Source: Alphaproteobacteria bacterium
Lineage (GTDB): Bacteria; Pseudomonadota; Alphaproteobacteria; Micavibrionales; Micavibrionaceae
Reading direction: 5' to 3'
Assembly (NCBI GenBank): GCA_030432775.1
Contig: JAUILO010000092.1
Coordinates: 1-9,819, forward strand
DNA: 9,819 bases
The notes under the pieces are model-generated. The model was not told where the DNA came from. It made no database searches and was given only the letters and a program-made list of their open reading frames with translations. Every line of letters starts with the position of its first letter. Positions within the stretch are counted from its first letter, which is position 1. The position numbers and the translations under genes are program-made. Shown here piece by piece: positions 1 through 6,577 of the stretch.

Positions 1-2
1 AG

Positions 3-326
3 TGCCAGCTTGTTGGTATTGAGTTTGTCGATGAAGCCGTTGATTTGCCAAGTTTCCGTCATCCGGTTCGCGCTGCTTATGTATTGGGACCAGAGATGGG
101 TAGTCTATCTGCGCCAATGGTCGATCAATGTGACTTTCTGGTTAAAATTCCGATGAAATTCTGTATCAATGTGGGGGTCGCTGGCGCGCTTGTAATGTAT
201 GATCGTATGTTGACAATGGGCAGATACGCACCGCGTCCGGTGGGGCCGGGCGGCCCGATCGAAGAACTTGTAAAAATGCCGCGCGGCCATCGCCGTAAAA
301 TCAGAACGCCAAAAAATGGCGGGTAA
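3..326 (+). CDS. TrmH/SpoU-family RNA methyltransferase, 3' part only
   Basis: This is the C-terminal 107 residues of a gene that begins left of the window; the frame is open from base 3 to a TAA stop at 324-326. The sequence resembles the last part of the SPOUT (trefoil-knot) fold of TrmH/SpoU methyltransferases, which transfer a methyl group from S-adenosylmethionine to tRNA or rRNA. The visible signatures are a motif-2-like stretch around 'AAYVLGPEMGSLS' and a motif-3-like stretch 'IPMKFCINVGVAGALVMYDR', the usual cofactor-binding knot, followed by a basic tail ending 'GHRRKIRTPKNGG'. The TTG at base 45 lies inside this frame and is not a real start. The RNA target cannot be told from the fragment. 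Family call is confident; the substrate is unknown. Confidence 0.85.
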   Translation, partial: CQLVGIEFVDEAVDLPSFRHPVRAAYVLGPEMGSLSAPMVDQCDFLVKIPMKFCINVGVAGALVMYDRMLTMGRYAPRPVGPGGPIEELVKMPRGHRRKIRTPKNGG

Positions 327-474
327 AACGAGCATCACTTCAAACACAAATTTCGTCACATAAAAATTTCGTCACACAATATGTGCGCGTGCATATATGA
401 GCGTGAAAATGCATGTGTAGATCACGTGAATATAATATATCAGACAATGACGGGAATCGTGATTGGTTTTGTGG
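327..474. other. Convergent intergenic region with tandem repeat
   Basis: This AT-rich stretch lies between the 3' ends of the methyltransferase gene (+) and the anti-sigma gene (-). It holds a pair of 16-bp tandem repeats (348-379) and next to it a short inverted repeat, ATATG-N8-CATAT (379-396). I see no hairpin followed by a T-run that would be a clear terminator for either gene. Confidence 0.5.
348..379. repeat. Two tandem 16-bp repeats
   Basis: The unit aaatttcgtcacataa (348-363) is followed at once by aaatttcgtcacacaa (364-379), a 15 of 16 match. On the minus strand the shared core reads TGTGACGAAATTT. Two copies in phase could bind a protein or could be a chance slippage duplication; the sequence alone does not decide. 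Confidence 0.7.
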
Positions 475-1143
475 TTACTGGAATAAATTGAATAAACGTG
501 CCATGCCGCGCGTGAAATAGACAGGACCGTTGGTCACCATCATGCAAACACAGCCGGTTTGTGCGTCGGCAACAGGTGTGTGATGGTGGGTCTCATCACA
601 AATAATTAGCTCTCCGGCTTTGTAAGAGCCATATTCATCATGAAATGCCCCTTGCAGAACCAAGGTAAGCTCGATCCCTTTATGGTGATGATGCGGTGTT
701 TTGCTGCCCGGTGCCAGTTTCATTAGCACAACATGGTAATTCTGTGCGCTCGTAGGGACAGGGCAATGACGGACTCCCTTATAGATGCGTGACCATTTCG
801 GCGGACGTCTGCGTTCTTGCAATTTTTCTATGACAGGTTGTGGTAAAAAGCCGAATTCTTGACATGCATGTTTGTCTCTGCAGGGAGGTGTCGGTGTTTC
901 GATGCGTTCTAATACAATTTCAAGGCTGGATTTGCTCATATTCACCGAGCCACACATATGATCAATCAGTATGCCGCCAACATCTTCGAATTTCTTGATT
1001 TGATTGCATGTATCCTTACAAAAGGTTCTGTATGTTTCAACAAGCAAGGATTGCGCTTCGTTTAACGTACCTGATGCATATTCGACCAGCAACGTCTCAA
1101 TATCTATATCCGAATTACAATTATATGTGATGTGCTTGTTCAT
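475..1143 (-). CDS. chrR: ChrR-like cupin anti-sigma factor
   Basis: The 222-residue protein is predicted to be cytoplasmic and to hold the adjacent ECF sigma factor inactive. An N-terminal anti-sigma domain (about 15-60, with the typical 'LLVEYASGTL' start) is joined to a C-terminal cupin (about 115-220). The cupin keeps a metal site like that of ChrR: His152, His154 and Glu158 in an HxHx3E pattern, plus a later histidine in His186-188. The N-terminal zinc site is unusual: the Hx3Cx2C of this family appears as Tyr38-x3-Cys42-x3-Cys46, and the upstream histidine expected before 'LL' is also missing. The protein has ten cysteines. Its ATG overlaps the sigma factor stop as ATGA, and GGGGTAG lies upstream as a possible ribosome site. 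In Rhodobacter ChrR releases RpoE in response to singlet oxygen; the same signal here is inference. Confidence 0.85.
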   Translation of the reverse strand: MNKHITYNCNSDIDIETLLVEYASGTLNEAQSLLVETYRTFCKDTCNQIKKFEDVGGILIDHMCGSVNMSKSSLEIVLERIETPTPPCRDKHACQEFGFLPQPVIEKLQERRRPPKWSRIYKGVRHCPVPTSAQNYHVVLMKLAPGSKTPHHHHKGIELTLVLQGAFHDEYGSYKAGELIICDETHHHTPVADAQTGCVCMMVTNGPVYFTRGMARLFNLFQ

Positions 1144-1790
1144 AGGTCTACCCCATCAAGCAGGTAACGCATTCTCTCAAGAGCCAGTCTGATTCGTGAT
1201 TTGACTGTTCCGAGCGGAATGTTGGTTTCTTCTGCGATGTCTTTATGAGTTTTATCTTCAAAATATGCCTTGTAAATCAAATCGGCCTGATCTGCGGGGA
1301 TCTCTGAGAGGGCATCGACTATTTTCTGGTTTTGCTCTTCTTGTGTGTAGGCGCTATCGGCTTGCGTTGGTTCTTCCAGCTTAAAAACAGCGTCATCAGA
1401 GCCAGGCTTTTGCTTGGCGTTTTTACGGAAGAAATCAATCTTCTTATTTCTGGCAATTGTATAAATCCATGTGCTGGCACTGGCTTGTGCGCTATCAAAT
1501 TGTTCGGCTTTGTTCCAGATAGTCAGCATTGTTTCTTGCGATAGCTCATCAGCCATCTCGGCGCTTAATCCGCTTTTCATTAGAAATGATTTGATACGTG
1601 GGGCAAAATATTGGAACAACGTAATGAAGGCATCGCGGTCTTTATCTTGACCTATAGCCTCCACAAGATCATTCAGAGCCTCTTTGTCGAATTGAGCCTC
1701 GTGCTTGATTTCATAGTCATCCTGTACCAAATTCCCGTTCATAGGGTACTTAAACAGGGTTTTTTGCTGGGGGTAAAGAGAAGAGTTCAT
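1140..1790 (-). CDS. rpoE: ECF sigma factor, RpoE/ECF11-like
   Basis: This 216-residue protein directs RNA polymerase to stress promoters. Region sigma-2 covers about 52-122, with the -10 recognition helix around 'ADELSQETMLTIWNKAEQFD' and then 'STWIYTIARNKKIDFFRK'. Region sigma-4 covers about 157-210, with the helix-turn-helix 'THKDIAEETNIPLGTVKSRI' that reads the -35 element. Only a linker joins the two, as in ECF sigmas. It is translationally coupled to the downstream ChrR-like gene (4-bp overlap), which places it in the RpoE-ChrR group. The N-terminus before sigma-2 is about 50 residues; Met17 (codon at 1740-1742) is an alternative start. The ATG at 1788-1790 has only a weak AGG upstream. 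The symbol follows the Rhodobacter pair; the regulon here is unknown. Confidence 0.9.
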   Translation of the reverse strand: MNSSLYPQQKTLFKYPMNGNLVQDDYEIKHEAQFDKEALNDLVEAIGQDKDRDAFITLFQYFAPRIKSFLMKSGLSAEMADELSQETMLTIWNKAEQFDSAQASASTWIYTIARNKKIDFFRKNAKQKPGSDDAVFKLEEPTQADSAYTQEEQNQKIVDALSEIPADQADLIYKAYFEDKTHKDIAEETNIPLGTVKSRIRLALERMRYLLDGVDL

Positions 1791-1840
1791 ATTTGCCTGT
1801 TAAAGTCTATCATTTACATTCATTTGTAGTGTCATATGTC

Positions 1841-1870
1841 TTTATACGCGCAGATGATCTGGATGGATTA
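1841..1870 (-). promoter_or_regulatory. Candidate promoter for the sigma/anti-sigma operon
   Basis: On the minus strand TAATCC (1865-1870) is followed after 18 bp by TATAAA (1841-1846), about 50 bp upstream of the sigma factor ATG. TAATCC differs by one base from the TGATCC -35 known for Rhodobacter RpoE, so autoregulation is possible. The -10 fits a housekeeping promoter better than the TAAGA expected for RpoE. Tentative. Confidence 0.3.
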
Positions 1871-1880
1871 AAATTAGCTC

Positions 1881-1909
1881 TTAACCTTGAATAAAAGCAG
1901 CGTTATGAT
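1881..1909 (+). promoter_or_regulatory. Candidate sigma-70-like promoter for the IalB-family gene
   Basis: TTAACC (1881-1886), a 17-bp spacer and TATGAT (1904-1909) match the housekeeping -35/-10 pattern at 4 of 6 and 5 of 6 positions. The leader to the ATG at 2041 would be about 125 nt. The 8-mer ttatgata occurs at 1903-1910 and again at 1920-1927. A match of this quality can arise by chance in AT-rich DNA. Confidence 0.3.
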
Positions 1910-2040
1910 AAAACCGAATTTATGATATTGTAAATTTCCAAAAATAGTCAGGATATATGTGTGTGTATCAGCAATGGCTTTATAATCGGGTTAGTACAAA
2001 AACGGTTAATACAAGAACGAATGAAAGAATTGAGCTAGAT

Positions 2041-2556
2041 ATGATGAAATCACTAAATTTGTTTTTCTTTTCTGTTGTTATGATGATGTTGTTCAGCGCC
2101 AGCGCATATGCTTCAGAACCAAGAATGATAGGAACATATAGTGACTGGACAGCGTATGAGTTTACCGAAGATGGTAGCAAAGTATGTTACATGGCAAGTC
2201 AGCCCAAGAAATCTGAAGGAAATTACACAAGACGCGGCGAGATTTTCGCGCTTGTAACCCATAGACCCGCAGAAAACACCAAAAACGTCTTTAGTTACAT
2301 TGCCGGATATTCATATAAGCCGGGCAGTGATGTGAATGTGGCTGTGGCTGGTAATAAATTTGTGTTGTTCACGCAGGATGAAACTGCATGGGCTCCTGAT
2401 GCACAGATTGATACACAAATCGCCGATTCTATTAAACGTGGTTCGAATATGGTTGTAAAAGGCCAGTCATCACGCGGCACAGCGACAACGGATACATTCA
2501 GCCTGCGCGGTTCTTCTGCTGCCTATCAGGCAATTTCGCAAGAATGTGGAATGTAA
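2041..2556 (+). CDS. Secreted IalB-family protein
   Basis: From the ATG at 2041 this is a 171-residue protein with a clear signal peptide: Lys3, a hydrophobic core at about 5-19, then 'ASAYA' with predicted cleavage after Ala24. The mature protein matches the invasion-associated locus B (IalB) family of alphaproteobacteria, with an opening 'IGTYSDWTAYEF', Cys49 and a C-terminal Cys169 that may form a disulfide in the periplasm, and the conserved-looking 'DTFSLRGSSAAYQAISQECG'. The frame is open back to an ATG at 1957, but that start would put 28 hydrophilic residues before the signal peptide, so 2041 (or 2044) is preferred. The family is named after a Bartonella virulence factor, but it is also common in free-living relatives, so a role in invasion is not implied. 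It is divergent from the sigma operon; the biochemical role is unknown. Confidence 0.8.
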   Translation: MMKSLNLFFFSVVMMMLFSASAYASEPRMIGTYSDWTAYEFTEDGSKVCYMASQPKKSEGNYTRRGEIFALVTHRPAENTKNVFSYIAGYSYKPGSDVNVAVAGNKFVLFTQDETAWAPDAQIDTQIADSIKRGSNMVVKGQSSRGTATTDTFSLRGSSAAYQAISQECGM

Positions 2557-2570
2557 AAGAATTCGCCTCT

Positions 2571-2594
2571 AAGTTAGTATCGAAGTTAGTATCG
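2571..2594. repeat. Perfect 12-bp tandem duplication
   Basis: aagttagtatcg occurs twice without a gap, at 2571-2582 and 2583-2594, about 14 bp after the stop codon of the IalB-family gene. A recent slippage event is the simplest explanation. Confidence 0.8.
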
Positions 2595-2799
2595 TGCTTC
2601 CCATCGTAGAATGCAGCGTTTGGGTAAATATTTAGGCGATATATAGACCGTCAGTCATATTTTTCGTGATTTTTTCTTCAGAACTTCTATATAAATCCGA
2701 TAGAGTTTTCCCATGCCAACTGGTTCGTGGAACGCTTTTCTGTTTTGGGGTTTAGGGACGCCATGCTAAGAAGGTAAAATAGCAATCTGGATATATGGA

Positions 2800-2805
2800 T
2801 ATAAT
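2800..2805 (+). promoter_or_regulatory. Candidate -10 element for the M23 peptidase gene
   Basis: A perfect TATAAT sits 32 bp before the proposed ATG at 2838, which would give a leader of about 25 nt. No good -35 hexamer lies 16-18 bp upstream; the region there is A-rich (aaggtaaaatag). Confidence 0.35.
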
Positions 2806-2837
2806 GGGGTACGGGGCATATAAGGCTTCTGTCTGGG

Positions 2838-4379
2838 ATGATTGAGTTTCTGAAAAACATGGTAATGAACGTGGTGCAGGCCGTTGTGAAATATATTTTC
2901 ATGATGGTGTCTTTGCGTAACCGCTATATAACCAATCGCAAGGGGCGCATACGTTTTCGCTATATCATGCCGTTTATTGTATTGGCAGTTGTTTTTACCG
3001 CCTATCTTCTGGGTGCGCTTATCGATTTCTCCAAGTTAACAGCCGTAGAGCCGAATTCGAAAGTAATCGCCGGATATAATGATCCGCAAGGAGTTTCGGC
3101 GGATATGGCTTATGCGCAAGATCCCTCATTAAGCGCGCAGAGTGGTAATGCGCATGATGATAATGTATCTGCTCTGCAGGAGGTTACCGGGGATATTGCC
3201 GTAGCGATGATTGCGCCTGCGCCCGAGAAAAAGGAGATTGTGCGTTTAAAACCAAAAGAAAGTATTTTAAAGCTGGGTAAGGGCGGAACATTGACTGGCG
3301 TTTTGGATGATGCGGGTTTTACCAAGGGCGAAGCCTATAAAATGGTTCAAGCTATGCAAGCCGATTATGATCCGCGGGACTTAAAAGTCGGGCAAGAAAT
3401 TCATATTCGCTATGATGCGAATTATTCTTCCGGTAAGGGTGTGTACGAATTTTCGGAAATGGTGATCCATAAAAACCCGATTGATTATGTCAGTGTCGTG
3501 ATGGATGCGCAGGGACAGTATAAATCTTCGGTTAAAAAAATACCGGTTGAGAAAAAATTATATAGCGGTGATGCGAATATCGAGGTGTCTTTATATGGTT
3601 CGTCGCTTAAGGCAGGTATTCCTGAGAGCGTGATTGCTGATCTGATTTATATCTATTCATGGGATGTTGATTTTCAGCGTGATATTCGTCAAGGCGATCA
3701 GGTTGATGTTTTATATGAACAGCTTGAAGACAAAGATGGCAAGAAGGTTGCCAGTGGCGATATTTTATATGCGCGCCTGAATGTGAATGGTGAAGATATT
3801 CCTGTATATCGCTATGAGCGCAGTAATGGTGATGTTGATTATTACACCATTGATGGCCGCAGTGTGCGTAAAGCGCTTATGAAAACGCCAATTGACGGCG
3901 CGCGCCTGTCATCTGGTTTTGGTATGCGTAAGCACCCTGTTCTTGGCTATGGCAAGATGCATAAAGGGATTGATTTCGCAGCCCCGCGCGGCACGCCGAT
4001 TTATGCGGCCGGTGACGGCACATTGGAATATGCTGGCCGGTTTAGCAGCTATGGTAATTATATCCGTATCCGTCACAATTCCAGCCTTAAAACCGCTTAT
4101 GCGCATATGAATAACCTTGCCAAAGGTATGAGTGTAGGTAAACGCGTAAAACAAGGCCAGATCATTGGTTATGTGGGCACGACCGGGCGTTCAACAGGGC
4201 CGCATTTACATTATGAAGTCTTGAAAAACAATGTGCAGGTTAATCCAAAGAATTTGAAATTACCGCAGGGTGATACGTTAAAGGGCGATGAACTGGCCAG
4301 ATTTAAAACCAAAGCGGCCAAACTGGATAAACAATATTCATCTTTGCGCAGCGCAGATCCGCTTGTTGCCTATCAATAG
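2838..4379 (+). CDS. Membrane-anchored M23 peptidoglycan endopeptidase
   Basis: This 513-residue protein probably cuts peptide cross-links in peptidoglycan from the periplasmic side of the inner membrane. A basic cytoplasmic N-terminus (1-42) is followed by one membrane segment (about 44-62). A LysM/OapA-like segment (about 137-192) and a second helical-beta domain (about 247-340), as in MepM/Csd3-type enzymes, come before the M23 domain (about 350-472). The zinc and catalytic residues are all present: His375 and Asp379 (HxxxD), His423 in 'YAHM', and His456 and His458 in 'HLHYE', so an active metalloenzyme is expected. The start is uncertain: the ATG at 2838 has only AAGG 12 nt upstream, and Met8, Met10 and Met22 are alternatives that keep the membrane anchor. 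It is transcribed alone, convergent with the oxidase operon. The exact bond cut is not known. Confidence 0.9.
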   Translation: MIEFLKNMVMNVVQAVVKYIFMMVSLRNRYITNRKGRIRFRYIMPFIVLAVVFTAYLLGALIDFSKLTAVEPNSKVIAGYNDPQGVSADMAYAQDPSLSAQSGNAHDDNVSALQEVTGDIAVAMIAPAPEKKEIVRLKPKESILKLGKGGTLTGVLDDAGFTKGEAYKMVQAMQADYDPRDLKVGQEIHIRYDANYSSGKGVYEFSEMVIHKNPIDYVSVVMDAQGQYKSSVKKIPVEKKLYSGDANIEVSLYGSSLKAGIPESVIADLIYIYSWDVDFQRDIRQGDQVDVLYEQLEDKDGKKVASGDILYARLNVNGEDIPVYRYERSNGDVDYYTIDGRSVRKALMKTPIDGARLSSGFGMRKHPVLGYGKMHKGIDFAAPRGTPIYAAGDGTLEYAGRFSSYGNYIRIRHNSSLKTAYAHMNNLAKGMSVGKRVKQGQIIGYVGTTGRSTGPHLHYEVLKNNVQVNPKNLKLPQGDTLKGDELARFKTKAAKLDKQYSSLRSADPLVAYQ

Positions 4380-4415
4380 AATGGCTTACAACATCTTTGG
4401 CCAGCCTCCCTTTAT

Positions 4416-4430
4416 ACGCCGTGGGCGTTT
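4416..4430. terminator. Short hairpin between convergent genes, possible terminator
   Basis: ACGCC-GTG-GGCGT forms a 5-bp stem with a 3-nt loop in the 73-bp gap between the M23 gene and the leftward oxidase operon. Only two T's follow on the plus strand, and on the minus strand the stem is followed by ATAAAGG, so it is weak in both directions. The position is right, the structure is marginal. Confidence 0.2.
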
Positions 4431-4452
4431 AACATTACGCTGAACACCCGAC

Positions 4453-5382
4453 TTAATATCCTTTTTCAATATCGACCAAGCCATCCGGCAAATGACCGGA
4501 TTCAATATCGGTTATGGTTTTACGCATAACAGGAACGGCTGTATCCGGCGATGTAATGCCGGCAATATGCGGCGTGGTTAAAATCAGGTCGATATTTTGA
4601 AACGGATGGTCTTTTGGCAGGGGTTCTTTTCTAAATACATCAAGCGCGGCGACGCCGATTTGCCCGTCTTGAATAGCGCTCACCAGATCTTCTTCAATCA
4701 GGTGTTTACCACGAGCCACGTTAATAATGGCGGCTCCCTTGGGCAGTTTATAAAACAGATCCTTGTTTAATATGCCGCTGGTCTGTGGTGTAAGGGGCAA
4801 GATACAGACTAATATATCGGTAGAGGATAAAAACGTATCCAGCTCGCTATGGCCGGCAAAGGACTTTACGCCATCAATATTCTTTTTGCTTTGGCTCCAG
4901 CCCTGAACATGAAAGCCGAGCGATACAAGTTTTTGCGCGCATGACTGGCCAATATGCCCCATACCCATAAGTCCGACAGAGGTCGCGCCAGCACGTTTGG
5001 GGAGGAGTCTTCCCCATGGCGGTTCAAGATATTCCGGCATTTTGTCATGTTCCCGATGGAAACGCATGACATAGCTTATCACGTATTCAACCATACTCTC
5101 GGTTAAGCCCGGATCAATCATGCGGATAAGTTTTGCATTTCGCGGAAAATTCGGGTTGCCTATAAATCGTTCAACACCTGCGCGCAGAGATAAAAAAGCG
5201 TGTAAATTCGGGTAGGCATCAATATCACCTTCAAATACCTCCCAGCCCATATAATAGGTAATATCTGCGGGATCACCAATATTCGGCCAGACCCGAAAAT
5301 CAAGGTCTTTTAGCTCTTGCTGAAGCAGGGGAATCCAGTGTGTTTTATCAATAGGGAGGAATGGTCGAAACAAAATAGCCAT
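4453..5382 (-). CDS. GhrA-like D-2-hydroxyacid dehydrogenase
   Basis: The 309-residue protein belongs to the D-isomer-specific 2-hydroxyacid dehydrogenases and is closest in look to glyoxylate/hydroxypyruvate reductase A. It would reduce a small 2-oxoacid such as glyoxylate with NAD(P)H in the cytoplasm. The nucleotide-binding loop is Gly140-Met-Gly-His-Ile-Gly145. The catalytic triad of the family is present: Arg224 in 'NVARG', Glu253 in 'RKEPLP' and His272 in 'TPHIAG'. The length is normal for GhrA. Only 2 bp separate its ATG from the SURF1 stop, and the AAAAGG that serves as ribosome site lies within the end of SURF1, so translation is probably coupled. A metabolic enzyme at the end of an oxidase assembly operon is not expected from its function. 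Substrate and cofactor preference are not resolved. Confidence 0.85.
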   Translation of the reverse strand: MAILFRPFLPIDKTHWIPLLQQELKDLDFRVWPNIGDPADITYYMGWEVFEGDIDAYPNLHAFLSLRAGVERFIGNPNFPRNAKLIRMIDPGLTESMVEYVISYVMRFHREHDKMPEYLEPPWGRLLPKRAGATSVGLMGMGHIGQSCAQKLVSLGFHVQGWSQSKKNIDGVKSFAGHSELDTFLSSTDILVCILPLTPQTSGILNKDLFYKLPKGAAIINVARGKHLIEEDLVSAIQDGQIGVAALDVFRKEPLPKDHPFQNIDLILTTPHIAGITSPDTAVPVMRKTITDIESGHLPDGLVDIEKGY

Positions 5383-5384
5383 TT

Positions 5385-6125
5385 CTAAGCCTTTTCTTTT
5401 TTGTCTTTCTTAGGCTCATCACTTTTTTTACCGTAAAAGCGCAGTAGATACATGATGAATAATACCAGCCCCATAGAATACCAGAATATCGCGTAATAGA
5501 GGTGGTTGTTTGGCGGCTCCCATGTGCTGTCTTGCGGAATGGGATAACGGCGTGAAGCACCGGATTTTTCTGCGTAGAAAATATAGGGGGCTACATCTTT
5601 CAGCTGTGTGTGTTGAGCAATTTGTTTGATATTGATCGAGTACCAGTTGCCGGAATCCGGATTATTATCCGGCACGAACATATTGGGTTTTTCCGGCAAG
5701 CGCGCCATGCCGTAAACGGATATAATGCCGGGTGTTAAGCTATTGCTGCGCTCGTTTTGATCTTTCTTTTCTTCGGGAACCCAGCCCCTATTCACTAAGA
5801 TTGTGCCACCATCAATAAGTGAAAAAGGCGTAATAACATGATAGCCCTTAATACCCTTATGTGTTCTGGGGCCGATCATGATTTCTAATGAATGGCGGTA
5901 CTGGCCGCGAATATGGCCGCGTATGAATTGTTTTTCGATTAGAGCGCTGTTTTGCAAGTAATGCAGGTTTAGCTCGCGCGTGGCCGGATCGGTCTCTCTT
6001 GCTTCGTTGATTTCGTTGAGAATATCGGTTTTCCAGGCCAGTCTTTTGACCTGCCATGTACCGAGCATACCAAGCACTCCAAGAGAGATAATGAGCAATA
6101 TAGTGGCTAAAACTGGTATACGCAT
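5385..6125 (-). CDS. SURF1-family cytochrome oxidase assembly protein
   Basis: SURF1 proteins assist insertion of heme a into subunit I of aa3-type cytochrome c oxidase. This 246-residue protein has the family's two membrane segments (about 4-24 and 210-230) around a periplasmic domain. Family motifs seen are 'LGTWQVKRLAWK' just after the first segment, 'GYHVITPF' (94-101), 'ILVNRGWVP' (109-117) and 'NNHLYYAIFWYSMG' at the second segment. The tail after 230 is short and lysine-rich, on the cytoplasmic side. The start codon ATG at 6123-6125 has a weak AAGAA upstream; the gap to the preceding DUF983 gene is 65 bp. Its place downstream of ctaE and DUF983 is the usual alphaproteobacterial one and supports the assignment. 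Confidence 0.92.
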   Translation of the reverse strand: MRIPVLATILLIISLGVLGMLGTWQVKRLAWKTDILNEINEARETDPATRELNLHYLQNSALIEKQFIRGHIRGQYRHSLEIMIGPRTHKGIKGYHVITPFSLIDGGTILVNRGWVPEEKKDQNERSNSLTPGIISVYGMARLPEKPNMFVPDNNPDSGNWYSINIKQIAQHTQLKDVAPYIFYAEKSGASRRYPIPQDSTWEPPNNHLYYAIFWYSMGLVLFIMYLLRFYGKKSDEPKKDKKEKA

Positions 6126-6190
6126 AATTGAATATTCTTGATGGTTTGACGTTGTTTTGATCGAGATAGTGTTGCAGTTGCTTTGACCTG

Positions 6191-6568
6191 TTAAGGCTTG
6201 CTTTCCCAGCGCTCCGGGTCAGCCTTGTAAATAAGCGCAATAACGATCGCCTTTAAAGGCCTTAATGTACCAAGCGTAATACCTAGCGCAATAATTGTCC
6301 AGACCACGGCGTGAATCCAAAGCGGCGGTGCTGCGATTTTTTCCAGCAACAATGCCAGAGGAACAAGAAGTACGCCAAGAACAAATATCATAATGAATGC
6401 AGGGCCATCGGCGCTGTCATTGGCGCTTAGATCCAGATGACAAACCGGACAGCTGGGGCTTACGTCTATATTCCATTTGGAATCATAAAGCGCACCTTCG
6501 CCGCATTTTGGACATTTGCAACGCAGTCCAGTCTTTATAGCCGTTTTAAAATGAGGGGCTGTTTTCAT
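6191..6568 (-). CDS. DUF983 membrane protein with zinc-ribbon-like N-terminus
   Basis: This 125-residue protein has two pairs of cysteines near the N-terminus, Cys19-Pro-Lys-Cys22 and Cys40-Pro-Val-Cys43, that look like a zinc ribbon. Two membrane segments (about 58-77 and 85-106) follow. This arrangement fits DUF983, a family often encoded between ctaE and SURF1 in alphaproteobacteria, whose function is not established to my knowledge. The conserved location suggests a link to oxidase assembly, but that is inference. Its ATG is 9 bp after the ctaE stop and no Shine-Dalgarno sequence is visible, so it may be translated by coupling to ctaE. Confidence 0.85.
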   Translation of the reverse strand: MKTAPHFKTAIKTGLRCKCPKCGEGALYDSKWNIDVSPSCPVCHLDLSANDSADGPAFIMIFVLGVLLVPLALLLEKIAAPPLWIHAVVWTIIALGITLGTLRPLKAIVIALIYKADPERWESKP

Positions 6569-6577
6569 GCGTACGAA

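Larger units (their letters stand above)
2557..2837. other. Intergenic region between the IalB-family and M23 genes
   Basis: No coding sequence is supported in this 281-bp stretch. It contains a perfect 12-bp tandem duplication (2571-2594), some T-runs around 2660-2677 with no convincing stem before them, and a -10-like TATAAT close to the downstream gene. Confidence 0.5.

Noticed and set aside
379..396. ATATG-N8-CATAT inverted repeat as a terminator
   Set aside because: A 5-bp AT-rich stem with an 8-nt loop and no T-run is too weak.
1855..1885. TGATCT at 1855-1860 as an RpoE-type -35 for the IalB-family gene
   Set aside because: The nearest TAA-containing -10 is more than 20 bp away, beyond the 17-18 bp spacing expected.
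1957..2040. Longer start for the IalB-family protein at ATG 1957
   Set aside because: It would place 28 hydrophilic residues before an obvious signal peptide; the ATG at 2041 gives a normal one.
2795..2845. A 16-codon reading frame starting at ATG 2795 and ending at TGA 2843-2845, overlapping the M23 start
   Set aside because: It begins inside the likely -10 element, has no ribosome site, and its peptide has no recognisable feature.
3892..4154. Frames on both strands inside the M23 domain
   Set aside because: They lie entirely over the conserved catalytic region of the M23 gene and show no family features.
5857..6240. A 127-residue frame on the minus strand bridging SURF1 and DUF983
   Set aside because: It overlaps both genes out of frame, and its composition (rich in Arg, Ser, Tyr, no domain) is that of a shadow frame.
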